From Pedobacter foliorum (GTDB lineage Bacteria; Bacteroidota; Bacteroidia; Sphingobacteriales; Sphingobacteriaceae): a stretch of DNA of 64,000 nucleotides. The position numbers and the translations under genes were made by a program. The DNA lies in assembly GCF_013266735.1 (NCBI RefSeq), contig NZ_JABSNU010000015.1, forward strand, positions 47,717 through 111,716, in the 5' to 3' direction. Position 1 is the stretch's first letter. Every line of letters starts with the position of its first letter. This document shows positions 16,051-24,639 of the stretch, one piece after another. Below the pieces are notes generated by a model that worked only from the letters and a program-made list of their open reading frames with translations, was not told where the DNA came from and did not search any database.

Positions 16051-17571
16051 ATGAATAATAAGAAACTAGTATTACTTATCCTTGATGGCTGGGGTTATGG
16101 AAAAAAAGACGAATCTGATGCTGCTTATGCCGCTAATACCCCATTCTTTGATTCTCTATTAGAAAATTACCCAAACTCAAAGCTTGAGGCTTCGGGAGAA
16201 GCTGTTGGTTTACCAGCCGGACAAATGGGAAACTCGGAAGTTGGACACATGAACTTAGGTGCCGGACGCGTAGTGTATCAGGAACTGGGAAGAATCAACA
16301 AAGCAATAAGCGACAGAACATTACATCAGAATGAGATTTTACTAGATGCTTTTAATTATGCTAAAAACAACAATAAGAAAGTTCATTTTATAGGTCTTGT
16401 TTCAGATGGTGGTGTTCACGCTCATATTAATCATTTAAAGGCATTATGTGATGCTGCTACCGAGCAAGGGCTGAAAGATGTGTTTGTACATGCTTTTTTA
16501 GATGGTAGAGATACAGATCCTAATTCAGGACTAAACTTTATAAAAGACCTTAACCACCACTTAGAAACTTCTTCGGCGAAAATAGCCAGCTTAATTGGTC
16601 GCTATTACGCAATGGACAGGGATTCTAGATGGGAAAGAGTTAAGCTTGCATATGACCTGATGACAAAAGGAATAGGTGAATCTGCAAGTGACCCGGCTTT
16701 AGCGATAGAGCAATCATATAAAGATGGTATAACAGATGAATTTATTAAACCTGTAGTAGTTACAAATACTGATGGTTCGCCGGTTGCAACTATACAACCT
16801 GATGATGTGGTAATCTGTTTCAATTACAGAACAGACCGAGGAAGAGAAATTACTTCTGTTTTAAGTCAGGCTGATTACCCAGATTTTGGAATGCATAAAT
16901 TACCATTGTACTATGTAACGATGACAACTTATGATGAAAGCTTCAACAATGTAAAAGTTATGTTTACTAAAGATGATCTTTCTCAAACTCTTGGCGAAGT
17001 ATTAGAAAAAAATCATAAAAACCAAATCAGAATTGCTGAGACAGAAAAGTATCCTCACGTAACTTTCTTCTTTTCAGGCGGTAGAGAACAAGAGTTCGAA
17101 AATGAAAAACGAATCCTTATTCCATCTCCAAAAGTAGCAACTTATGATTTACAGCCTGAAATGAGTGCTGCAGGTATTACAGAAGCAATTTGTAAAGAAT
17201 TGGAGACTGGCTGGCCTGATTTTGTTTGCTTAAACTTTGCTAATCCTGATATGGTAGGCCACACCGGCGTATTTGATGCCGTTGTTAAGGCTGTTGAAAC
17301 AGCCGATAGTTGTGCCGAAATTGTAGTGAATAAAGGAATTGAAAATGGATATTCGTTTATTATACTAGCCGATCATGGTAACTCTGAGTATATGGTAAAT
17401 GGTGATGGATCCGTTAACACTGCTCATACAACCAACCTTGTTCCTTGTATTTTAATCGATAAAGATTTTAAATCTGTTGCAGATGGTAAACTAGGTGACA
17501 TCGCCCCTACTATTTTACAAATTTTAGGTATCCAAAAACCAGAAATCATGACTGGAAACAGTTTAGTATAA
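16051..17571 (+). CDS. gpmI: 2,3-bisphosphoglycerate-independent phosphoglycerate mutase
   Basis: A 506-residue, manganese-dependent glycolytic enzyme that interconverts 3- and 2-phosphoglycerate (EC 5.4.2.12). The alkaline-phosphatase-like domain carries LILDGWG (metal Asp12) and the phosphorylated Ser62 in MGNSEVGHMNLGAGR. The transferase insert contains GLVSDGGVHAH, HAFLDGRDTDP and IGRYYAMDRDSRWER. Late metal ligands are in NFANPDMVGHTG and ILADHGNSEYM. Full length, cytosolic. The downstream lipoprotein gene overlaps its stop codon by 1 nt. Confidence 0.98.
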   Translation: MNNKKLVLLILDGWGYGKKDESDAAYAANTPFFDSLLENYPNSKLEASGEAVGLPAGQMGNSEVGHMNLGAGRVVYQELGRINKAISDRTLHQNEILLDAFNYAKNNNKKVHFIGLVSDGGVHAHINHLKALCDAATEQGLKDVFVHAFLDGRDTDPNSGLNFIKDLNHHLETSSAKIASLIGRYYAMDRDSRWERVKLAYDLMTKGIGESASDPALAIEQSYKDGITDEFIKPVVVTNTDGSPVATIQPDDVVICFNYRTDRGREITSVLSQADYPDFGMHKLPLYYVTMTTYDESFNNVKVMFTKDDLSQTLGEVLEKNHKNQIRIAETEKYPHVTFFFSGGREQEFENEKRILIPSPKVATYDLQPEMSAAGITEAICKELETGWPDFVCLNFANPDMVGHTGVFDAVVKAVETADSCAEIVVNKGIENGYSFIILADHGNSEYMVNGDGSVNTAHTTNLVPCILIDKDFKSVADGKLGDIAPTILQILGIQKPEIMTGNSLV

Positions 17572-18101
17572 TGAGAAACACAATCTTATTATTTTGCATT
17601 CTTTTGTTTTTTATCAGTTGTAGTGATTCAGCTGATAAAAAACAAAAGAATGATCTTACTTATTTTGATGTTAAAGGTTATTTTGAAAAAGAAGCTGCAA
17701 GGCTTACAAAAACAAATCCTTTAATCAACAAAGCTGTAAATGTAAACGGCGAGGGAGAAAGCAAATCCATGAAAATCGCAGACTGGAAAAAGGAATTAAT
17801 GCTTTTTTCTGACGCTGATATTAACAGAGCTTCATGGAAAGGTTTATTTCAACTGAAAAAATCAGAAGACCTTGAACGTTATACCTCAAATAATGAAAAA
17901 GTACCTGTAAAGGAGCTATTGGTTTTCTATAAAAAAGACAAGGTGTCTGGATTTAAATTTCTAATAAAGAATACAAATTCCTTATACGCCTCCGTTGACA
18001 CTTTAACCTACTACCCCGATAGCTTGTACCAGATAAAGAAGATGCAGAATATTAAGTTGCTATCTGAAAAGACTTATACAGTTACAGGGACTTTCAAATA
18101 A
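17571..18101 (+). CDS. Hypothetical lipoprotein
   Basis: A 176-residue protein whose ATG overlaps the gpmI stop (TAATG), so the two are probably co-translated. The N-terminus is a lipoprotein signal (ILLFCILLFFISCSDS, Cys near residue 17), predicting membrane anchoring in the periplasm. The rest is a lysine-rich beta-strand protein (repeated Y-x-Y-P and T-x-T-Y patterns at the C-terminal end, RVT-free). I recognise no domain. Its stop codon lies at the left edge of a 13-nt direct repeat that flanks a palindromic element. Confidence 0.65.
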   Translation: MRNTILLFCILLFFISCSDSADKKQKNDLTYFDVKGYFEKEAARLTKTNPLINKAVNVNGEGESKSMKIADWKKELMLFSDADINRASWKGLFQLKKSEDLERYTSNNEKVPVKELLVFYKKDKVSGFKFLIKNTNSLYASVDTLTYYPDSLYQIKKMQNIKLLSEKTYTVTGTFK

Positions 18102-18128
18102 TAAAAAAGAGCACTTATCATAAGCTGT

Positions 18129-18211
18129 CGTCATTCTGAATTTATTTCAGAATCTCGCACAAGCAAAACTTTTTTTCTCTTGAGGGATTCTGAAATAAAT
18201 TCAGAATGACG
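18129..18211. repeat. REP/MITE-like palindromic element
   Basis: A 26-bp perfect inverted repeat (18129-18154 and 18186-18211) surrounds a 31-nt spacer. The arms carry the GTCATTCTGA...TTTCAGAATC pattern that recurs between genes in many Bacteroidota. Further out, an AAGCT..CGTCATT / AATGACGAGCTT pair extends the symmetry, and a 13-nt direct repeat (18099-18111 and 18249-18261) brackets the whole. I see no other copy in this window. Confidence 0.65.
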
Positions 18212-18246
18212 AACATCCCGGCAAAACGTTAAAAAGCAATGACGAG

Positions 18247-18300
18247 CTTAATAAAAAAGAGGGTGATCATTACTTATGATACACCCTCTTTTTTATTAAG
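18247..18300. terminator. Bidirectional terminator
   Basis: A perfect 19-bp stem (18247-18265 and 18282-18300) with A6 and T6 runs lies between the convergent lipoprotein and TPR genes, 11 nt from the TPR stop codon. Confidence 0.85.
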
Positions 18301-18311
18301 TTATACTGCTA

Positions 18312-18938
18312 TTATTTCAAACTAGTTACCTGAGCTTTTACATAATCTATCAGAGATATAATGTCTTTACGTTGTGGTTGCACCAATAATATCTTTTGAA
18401 AATCTGCAACTGAATTATTAAACAAAGCAACACAAGCCTTTTTCTCTACTGATTTTTTGATCTTATAAGATTTATAAATCCCATAATCTTTAAAGGCAAG
18501 TCCTCTATTCTGTAACAACTGAGGATCTTCTTCCCCATTTATCTCTATAGCTTTTGAGAAATCTTTGATCGCAGCAAGATAAAAGCTCTCTCTCATCTGA
18601 TTTAATGATTCCTTAGGGTCATTTGCAACATTTAATCTCGCTTTACCTCTATAATAGTATGCAGAATAGTCTGAAGGTTTTAAAGTTATAAAACGACTAT
18701 ATGTATTTATTGCATTTTCAAAATCACCACACTGATAGTACGAGTAACCCAACATTTTTAGAACATTAGAATTATTAGGGTCTTTTGTATCGGCTTTTTC
18801 TAACTGAGCTACGGCTCCCTTATAATCGCCTTTAAGCCATGCTTGCATACCTAACTTGTCGTAGTTATTGTTTTGCGCAATACTGCTGTTGGCTGAAATA
18901 ACGAGTAATACCAGAATTGTTTGCTTGAAATAGTTCAT
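18312..18938 (-). CDS. Exported TPR-repeat protein
   Basis: A 208-residue protein with a cleavable signal (LVLLVISANSSIAQ, about residues 1-21). Tetratricopeptide units follow: GMQAWLKGDYKGAVAQLEKADTKDP, NVLKMLGYSYYQCGDFENAINTYSRFITLKP and AYYYRGKARLN...AAIKDFSKAIEI, three to four repeats in all. TPR domains bind protein partners; the partner cannot be read from the sequence. It is a single leftward gene between a terminator and the lon upstream region. The C-terminal third has a lysine-rich helix and no further domain. Confidence 0.8.
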   Translation of the reverse strand: MNYFKQTILVLLVISANSSIAQNNNYDKLGMQAWLKGDYKGAVAQLEKADTKDPNNSNVLKMLGYSYYQCGDFENAINTYSRFITLKPSDYSAYYYRGKARLNVANDPKESLNQMRESFYLAAIKDFSKAIEINGEEDPQLLQNRGLAFKDYGIYKSYKIKKSVEKKACVALFNNSVADFQKILLVQPQRKDIISLIDYVKAQVTSLK

Positions 18939-19257
18939 TAAATTTTATTAAAAAATAAATATATTTAGTTTTATTCAATACCCTAACAAATTTTAAAACA
19001 TTTTTTCCCCAGGGACCTCAGAATTTACAATAGGCAACTATCATACCATTTACAAATATGTTATAGTTAACGTTAAATAAGTAAAATTATGATAACTCAC
19101 CAAATTATTATTTTTTACCTGACTTTTTAACATAGAAAACAACTTATCTAAGTTTTGGCACAGGAGTTGAAATTATGGCTATTCAATATAATTAATAATT
19201 CCGCAAGCGACATGCTGTCAGATTGTCGTTTTTTTAAATTTTAAGAAGGACTATTTA
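18939..19257. other. Divergent intergenic region upstream of lon
   Basis: These 319 nt lie between the leftward TPR gene and lon. They are very AT-rich. The visible features are the sigma-54-like promoter at 19155-19170 and a TGTC-rich leader segment at 19207-19227 (CGACA ... TGTCAG ... TGTCG) followed by T7, which could fold as a small hairpin in the lon mRNA. No gene is evident. Confidence 0.5.
19155..19170 (+). promoter_or_regulatory. Sigma-54-like promoter of lon
   Basis: TTGGCAC at 19155-19161 and TTGA at 19167-19170 keep the -24/-12 geometry of sigma-54 promoters: 12 nt separate the G of the -24 GG from the -12 G. The only departure from TTGGCAC-N5-TTGCA is A for C at -12. Transcription would start near 19181, leaving a leader of about 75 nt before lon. 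Confidence 0.5.
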
Positions 19258-21729
19258 ATGAGTAAACAAGATCAGTTTGATTTTAGCAATGCACTACCTA
19301 TCATAAATGAGGATACGGAGTTCTTTCCATTGATGTCTCAACAAGACGAAGATGAGATGAACAATGAAGAAACACCAGAGATCCTGCCAATACTCCCACT
19401 TAGAAACACAGTTTTATTTCCAGGTGTGGTTATCCCTATTACTGTAGGAAGAGATAAATCAATTAAATTAATAAAAGAAGCTTATAAAGGAGATCGGATT
19501 ATTGGAGTTGTTTCGCAACGAGATGTTTCAATAGAAGACCCGACCTTTGAACAATTAAATAGTGTAGGTACAGTTGCCCACATTATTAAAATGCTTCAAA
19601 TGCCTGATGGGAATACGACTGTAATTATCCAGGGTAAACAACGCTTTAGATTAATTGAAGAGGTTCAATCTGAACCTTATATTAAGGTAACTATCAATAA
19701 GTTTACAGAGGCTAAGCATAAAAGTGATAAAGAGTTTAAAGCCCTTGTTGCTTCTATTAAAGAGATGTCGAGCCAGATTATACAACTGTCTCCGAACATC
19801 CCAAGCGAGGCCGGAATTGCATTAAAAAACATTGAGAGTACTTCTTTCCTGATTAACTTCATATCATCTAACATGAATGCAGATGTGGCTGACAAGCAAA
19901 AAATGCTTGAAATGACCAACCTGCGTGAACGTGCGATGATGGTAATGGAACTGTTAACACTAGAGCTTCAAATGTTGGAGCTTAAAAACCAGATCCAATC
20001 TAAGGTAAGAACAGACCTTGATAAACAGCAAAGAGATTATTTCCTGAATCAGCAATTAAAAACCATACAGGAAGAACTGGGTGGTAATTCTTCAGATCTG
20101 GAGTATGAAGCGCTGCAAGTACGTGCTAAAAAGAAAAAATGGGCTTCGCAAATTGAAAGTCATTTCAATAAAGAGCTTGAGAAATTAGGTAGAATGAACC
20201 CTGCTGCGCCAGATTATTCTGTTCAGATTAACTATCTTGAACTGCTTCTGGATTTACCTTGGAATGATTTCACCAAGGATAATTTTGACCTAAAACGTGC
20301 ACAACGCATTTTAGACAAAGATCATTTTGGCCTGGAAAAAGTAAAACAGAGAATCATTGAGTATTTAGCTGTACTAAAGCTTAAACGTGATATGAAAGCT
20401 CCTATCATTTGCTTAGTTGGCCCTCCGGGAGTTGGTAAAACATCGTTAGGAAAATCAATTGCAAAGGCTTTAAACAGGAAATATGTTCGTATGGCTCTAG
20501 GTGGCATACGTGATGAAGCAGAAATTCGCGGACATAGAAAAACCTATATCGGTGCAATGCCCGGCAGAATAATACAATCTATTAAAAAAGCAGGTGCAGC
20601 TAATCCCGTATTTGTTTTAGATGAGATTGATAAAGTAGGATCTGACTTTAGAGGGGATCCTTCATCTGCACTTTTAGAAGTATTGGATCCTGAGCAAAAC
20701 AATGCATTTAATGATCATTACGTTGAGGCAGACTATGACCTGTCGAACGTACTTTTTATTGCAACTGCTAACTCTTTAAGTTCTATACAGCCAGCCTTAT
20801 TGGATCGTATGGAGATCATTGAGGTGAATGGTTATACTATTGAAGAAAAAATAGAAATTGCCAAGAAGTATTTACTTCCAAAACAGAAAGAACAACATGG
20901 CATTAAATCAAAAGATATTACTTTAAAGAGTAATTTAATTGAAAAGGTAATTGAAGATTATACCCGTGAGTCAGGAGTTCGTGGTTTAGAGAAAAAAATC
21001 GGTTCCCTTGTACGTGGTGTGGCAACAAAAATTGCCATGGATGAAGCTTATGAACCTAATTTAAGTACTGAAGATGTTGAGCGCATACTTGGTGCTCCAA
21101 TTTACGATAAGGACTTATACGAAGGCAATGAAGTTGCAGGTGTAGTGACAGGATTAGCTTGGACTCAGGTTGGTGGCGATATTTTGTTTATAGAGGCAAG
21201 TTTAAGTCCTGGAAAAGGAAAACTAACGCTAACCGGTAATCTTGGTGAAGTAATGAAAGAGTCTGCCATTATAGCATTAGCTTACTTAAGAGCCCATGCT
21301 GAGTTATTCGACATCGATCATTTATTGTTTGACCAGTGGGATATCCATGTTCACGTTCCTGCAGGAGCAACTCCTAAAGATGGGCCATCAGCTGGTATAA
21401 CGATGTTAACAGCGTTAACCTCTGCATTTACTCAACGTAAAGTAAAACCTAATCTGGCTATGACCGGGGAGATTACATTACGTGGCAAAGTTTTACCTGT
21501 TGGAGGAATAAAGGAAAAGATACTTGCGGCAAAAAGAGCAAACATTAAAGATGTTATTCTGTGCAAATCAAACAAGAAAGATATACTGGAGATTAAAGAG
21601 AGCTATATTAAAGACCTTAACTTTCATTATGTATCTGAAATGAAAGAAGTAATTGATATTGCATTAACTAAGGAAAAGGTTAAAAACCCTCAAAATCTTA
21701 GTGTTAAACCAAGCCCAATTGCCAACTAA
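19258..21729 (+). CDS. lon: ATP-dependent protease Lon
   Basis: An 823-residue LonA-type AAA+ serine protease. Residues ~45-250 are the substrate-recognition domain (LPLRNTVLFPGVVIPI), then a coiled-coil region (QQRDYFLNQQLKTIQEELG). The ATPase has Walker A GPPGVGKTS (388-396) and Walker B VFVLDEIDK. The protease domain holds the catalytic dyad Ser711 (PKDGPSAGI) and Lys754 (GGIKEK). It degrades misfolded and regulatory proteins in the cytosol. A ~40-residue acidic N-terminal extension precedes the usual start region. The upstream sigma-54-like site suggests stress-linked expression through an enhancer-binding activator (inference). Confidence 0.98.
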   Translation: MSKQDQFDFSNALPIINEDTEFFPLMSQQDEDEMNNEETPEILPILPLRNTVLFPGVVIPITVGRDKSIKLIKEAYKGDRIIGVVSQRDVSIEDPTFEQLNSVGTVAHIIKMLQMPDGNTTVIIQGKQRFRLIEEVQSEPYIKVTINKFTEAKHKSDKEFKALVASIKEMSSQIIQLSPNIPSEAGIALKNIESTSFLINFISSNMNADVADKQKMLEMTNLRERAMMVMELLTLELQMLELKNQIQSKVRTDLDKQQRDYFLNQQLKTIQEELGGNSSDLEYEALQVRAKKKKWASQIESHFNKELEKLGRMNPAAPDYSVQINYLELLLDLPWNDFTKDNFDLKRAQRILDKDHFGLEKVKQRIIEYLAVLKLKRDMKAPIICLVGPPGVGKTSLGKSIAKALNRKYVRMALGGIRDEAEIRGHRKTYIGAMPGRIIQSIKKAGAANPVFVLDEIDKVGSDFRGDPSSALLEVLDPEQNNAFNDHYVEADYDLSNVLFIATANSLSSIQPALLDRMEIIEVNGYTIEEKIEIAKKYLLPKQKEQHGIKSKDITLKSNLIEKVIEDYTRESGVRGLEKKIGSLVRGVATKIAMDEAYEPNLSTEDVERILGAPIYDKDLYEGNEVAGVVTGLAWTQVGGDILFIEASLSPGKGKLTLTGNLGEVMKESAIIALAYLRAHAELFDIDHLLFDQWDIHVHVPAGATPKDGPSAGITMLTALTSAFTQRKVKPNLAMTGEITLRGKVLPVGGIKEKILAAKRANIKDVILCKSNKKDILEIKESYIKDLNFHYVSEMKEVIDIALTKEKVKNPQNLSVKPSPIAN

Positions 21730-21770
21730 TCATTTTTTGTTTAATATTGCGGTCAAACAAACTATTTAAG

Positions 21771-22271
21771 ATGAAGAGAAATACCCTACTACTGACCATC
21801 CTGTTTTTAACAATAGGATTCGGTAGTGTTTTTGCACAGGAAAGTGATCCTGCAGTAAAGCGAGCACAAAACATTTTTATTGAATTAGGCGGACAAGGCC
21901 TAACATTTACCGCAAATTATGATTCTCGTTTCACCAACAATAGAGACGGACTAGGTGGAAGAGCTGGTATAGGTTACTACTCTCAGGATGGAGATAAAAT
22001 AACAACGGTACCACTTTCCCTAAATTATTTGATGGGAAAAGGGAATAAGTTTTTTGAAATGGGCTTAGGTGCAACTTTTATCTCAACAAGCGGTAATAGT
22101 GAAGTTTTGTTCAATAAAAATGAAAGTAATGTAATTGGAACACTAAGTTTCTTTTATAGGGTACAACCCGCGGATGGTGGCTTTTCATTTAGAGCAGGCT
22201 TGAGTCCTGTCTTTAGTAAAGACTTTTTTCTACCATATTATGGCGGACTTAGTTTAGGATATACATTTTAG
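21771..22271 (+). CDS. Predicted outer-membrane beta-barrel protein
   Basis: A 166-residue protein starting at the ATG at 21771; an in-frame TTG at 21747 would add eight residues and is less likely. The signal peptide (LLLTILFLTIGFGSVFAQ) is followed by alternating polar/aromatic strands rich in Gly and Phe (GLGGRAGIGYYSQDG, KFFEMGLGATFIS, GFSFRAGLSPVF) and the terminal strand GGLSLGYTF ends in Phe. This pattern fits a small, about eight-stranded outer-membrane barrel. No specific family is recognised. It lies 41 nt after lon and ends in a strong terminator. Confidence 0.65.
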   Translation: MKRNTLLLTILFLTIGFGSVFAQESDPAVKRAQNIFIELGGQGLTFTANYDSRFTNNRDGLGGRAGIGYYSQDGDKITTVPLSLNYLMGKGNKFFEMGLGATFISTSGNSEVLFNKNESNVIGTLSFFYRVQPADGGFSFRAGLSPVFSKDFFLPYYGGLSLGYTF

Positions 22272-22290
22272 TCATTAAGTACTATATTAG

Positions 22291-22321
22291 ACTCCGGTAA
22301 TTTATACCGGAGTTTTTTTTT
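22291..22321 (+). terminator. Terminator hairpin upstream of the LpxR-like gene
   Basis: A 9-bp perfect stem (ACTCCGGTA/TACCGGAGT, 5-nt loop, 22291-22313) is followed by nine T. The next gene starts only 13 nt after the T-run, so the hairpin may instead serve as an attenuator in that gene's leader. Confidence 0.85.
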
Positions 22322-22334
22322 ATACAACCAACAA

Positions 22335-23288
22335 ATGAACAGCAAATCCATTCTCCTATTTTCAATCCTTTCTATATTAACATTCGGTGCTTCTGCTCAA
22401 ACCTATAAAAATGAGTTTGGCTTTAAAAGTGACAATGACTCTTACCTTGCTCAAGGCTCAGATCGTTATTACACTAATGGTTTATTTATTGATTATCGCA
22501 GAGCGATGGATCAGAGTAAACTAAAAACCGGATTAGAAAAGAAAATCTATGAGATATCTGTCGGACAAAAAATGTACAACCCTATTTCAGGCTATGCACC
22601 AGACCCTGCAAAACAAGACAGACCATTTGCAGGATATTTATATGTTGGTGGGGCCTTAAGTTGGTTTCACAGTAATGAGAGCGTGTTGAAAACAAGTGTA
22701 GAAATAGGTACCACAGGCCCTAATTCATTAGCTGAAGATGGTCAGGAACTATTACATAATACAGTGGGCTTTTATGAACTTGATGGTTGGCAATATCAAA
22801 TTAAGAACGAAATGGCGGTAAATCTATCCGCTCAATATACTAAGCTATTACACCGTGCATCAAGTAATGCAATAGATTTTTCATTTGATGGTTATGCAAA
22901 CGTAGGTACTACATTTAGTGGTGCCGGTGCTGGAATTCTATTTAGGGCAGGAGGTATTAACCAGTTGTTCAATTCAGCCTATACAAATGCTGTAATTGGG
23001 AATAATGCAAAAACAAAGGCATTAGTAAAAAGAGAGATTTTCTTTTATGCCAAGCCACAATTAAACTTTGTTGCATATGATGCCACAGTTCAAGGAAGCA
23101 TGTTTAACAACGATAGTCCGGTTACATTTGGCGTAAAACCCATTGTTTTTGCTCAACAGGTAGGATTCAATTACAGTTCTCAACGTTTTACATTTGATTT
23201 TGGAATGCTATTTAAAACAAAAGAAATCAAAAGTTCAGCTAAAGCACACCAATTCGGATCGATTAGCATGTTTTACCGGTTTAATTAG
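22335..23288 (+). CDS. LpxR-like lipid A deacylase family protein (DUF2219)
   Basis: A 317-residue outer-membrane protein with a signal peptide (LLFSILSILTFGASAQ). Family markers of LpxR/DUF2219 are visible: FKSDNDSYL near the mature N-terminus (Asn-Asp pair), GSDRYYTNGLFIDYR, QKMYNP, DRPFAGYLYVGGALSW, and LLHNTVGFYELDGWQYQIKNE, which carries the His and Glu region used for catalysis in Salmonella LpxR. The C-terminus ends in an aromatic strand (SMFYRFN). Members remove the 3'-acyloxyacyl chain of lipid A; activity here is inferred from family. Its ATG is 13 nt from a terminator hairpin, and its stop is 3 nt from the convergent arfB. Confidence 0.8.
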   Translation: MNSKSILLFSILSILTFGASAQTYKNEFGFKSDNDSYLAQGSDRYYTNGLFIDYRRAMDQSKLKTGLEKKIYEISVGQKMYNPISGYAPDPAKQDRPFAGYLYVGGALSWFHSNESVLKTSVEIGTTGPNSLAEDGQELLHNTVGFYELDGWQYQIKNEMAVNLSAQYTKLLHRASSNAIDFSFDGYANVGTTFSGAGAGILFRAGGINQLFNSAYTNAVIGNNAKTKALVKREIFFYAKPQLNFVAYDATVQGSMFNNDSPVTFGVKPIVFAQQVGFNYSSQRFTFDFGMLFKTKEIKSSAKAHQFGSISMFYRFN

Positions 23289-23291
23289 AAA

Positions 23292-23702
23292 TTAGTCAAA
23301 CTGCGGACGCCTTCTGTTTTCTTTTTTAGTCGCCTTTATTTGTTTATCGGCTAATCTTTTTCTGATTACTGATTTAGGGATCTTAGTGGGTTTTCTATCT
23401 TTCTGAATATGAAGTGCTGATTTCAGCAATGCAATTAACTTAATAATAGTTCGCTCTTTATTCATCAACTGACTACGATCTTCTTGCGAAACAATATGGA
23501 GGTTACCTTCCTGATCTAATCTATGTGCCAATCTCTCATTTAAAAGCGCTTTTTCGTCATCATTTAAGAAAGGAACCGAATTGATATTTAAAATTAATTC
23601 GACCTTACTTGAAACCTTGTTTACGTTTTGCCCACCCTTACCTCCACTTCGGGAAGTTTTAAATAGTACAACCTTAACAATATCTTCTTTATTGGGTATC
23701 AT
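23292..23702 (-). CDS. arfB: Alternative ribosome-rescue factor ArfB
   Basis: A 136-residue peptidyl-tRNA hydrolase of the YaeJ/ICT1 family that frees ribosomes stalled on truncated mRNA. The catalytic GGQ motif is in SRSGGKGGQNVNKVSSKVEL near the N-terminus. The C-terminal tail is a long basic, flexible segment (HIQKDRKPTKIPKSVIRKRLADKQ, then KKENRRRPQFD) of the kind that enters the empty mRNA channel. Length and layout separate it from RF1/RF2, which are about 360 residues. It is convergent with the LpxR-like gene and stands alone. Confidence 0.93.
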   Translation of the reverse strand: MIPNKEDIVKVVLFKTSRSGGKGGQNVNKVSSKVELILNINSVPFLNDDEKALLNERLAHRLDQEGNLHIVSQEDRSQLMNKERTIIKLIALLKSALHIQKDRKPTKIPKSVIRKRLADKQIKATKKENRRRPQFD

Positions 23703-23779
23703 ATGGCAAAAGTAAATATTTCTGCTACCACCATTTTAATTTATTGGAAATTTTGATAGAAAATCATTCTTCAAAATAT

Positions 23780-23787
23780 TACCTTTG
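23780..23787 (+). promoter_or_regulatory. -7 promoter element of cmk
   Basis: TACCTTTG is an exact TAnnTTTG match. TTTG at 23752-23755 could be a -33 element with a 24-nt spacer, longer than usual. The predicted start of transcription is at or next to the ATG at 23794, implying a leaderless mRNA. Confidence 0.5.
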
Positions 23788-23793
23788 TTGCAT

Positions 23794-24474
23794 ATGAGAA
23801 AAAACCTGGTTATAGCAATTGACGGCTATTCTTCTTGTGGAAAAAGTACTCTTGCAAAGGCTTTGGCAAAAAAACTAGGTTTTATCTATATTGACAGTGG
23901 TTCTATGTACCGAGCTGTTACATTATTCTTTATTCGCAATCAAGTTGACATTAGTAACCCTGAAGCAGTACAAGATGCTCTTCAGCACATCGAATTAAAC
24001 TTCCACTCTAGGGATTACGAATCTCACATCACTTTAAATGGAGAAGAAGTTTCTGAGGAAGTTAGACAAATGCCTGTTTCTGAAAGAGTGAGTGAGGTTT
24101 CTGCGAATAAGCTTGTGCGTAAAGAAATGGTAAAACAGCAACAACGCATGGGAAAATCTAAGAATATTGTAATGGATGGCCGAGATATAGGCACCACAGT
24201 ATTTGCTGATGCACAGGTAAAGTTCTTTATGACTGCTGACCCTAAAATCAGGGCCGAACGCCGTTTCAAAGAATTACAAAGTAAGGGCGACACTACAACT
24301 TCACTTGAAGATGTTTTTGAAAATCTTGCACACAGGGACTATGCTGATACTACTCGTGCTGAGAGCCCACTAACCCGGGCTGAGGATGCCATTATTCTGG
24401 ATAATACTGAATTGACGCAGGAAGAGCAACTAAATTTTGCCCTTGAGCAGGCCCATCAGCATTTACCCGTCTGA
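23794..24474 (+). CDS. cmk: Cytidylate kinase
   Basis: A 226-residue NMP kinase that phosphorylates CMP and dCMP (EC 2.7.4.25). The P-loop is AIDGYSSCGKSTLAKALA, followed by YIDSGSMYRAVT (CMP binding), VMDGRDIGTTVFADAQVKFFMTA and AEERR-type KIRAERRFKEL, then RDYADTTRAESPL in the lid region. The start at 23794 is preferred over an in-frame TTG at 23785 because a -7 promoter element occupies that position. Single gene; 165 nt separate it from the efflux operon. Confidence 0.96.
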   Translation: MRKNLVIAIDGYSSCGKSTLAKALAKKLGFIYIDSGSMYRAVTLFFIRNQVDISNPEAVQDALQHIELNFHSRDYESHITLNGEEVSEEVRQMPVSERVSEVSANKLVRKEMVKQQQRMGKSKNIVMDGRDIGTTVFADAQVKFFMTADPKIRAERRFKELQSKGDTTTSLEDVFENLAHRDYADTTRAESPLTRAEDAIILDNTELTQEEQLNFALEQAHQHLPV

Positions 24475-24639
24475 TTTTTTTGACCCTAGCCAAATAATTA
24501 ATCACTTCATTACTTTTCTGCAAAGCTTTAGTTACAAAAGCTCAGGTAGCTTAAACATTACATTTTGATGTTTTATCTATTTTAAAGTATCAATAATTTC
24601 GCAACCCGATAGTTAATATCCTAAAAAACTGCTACAACA

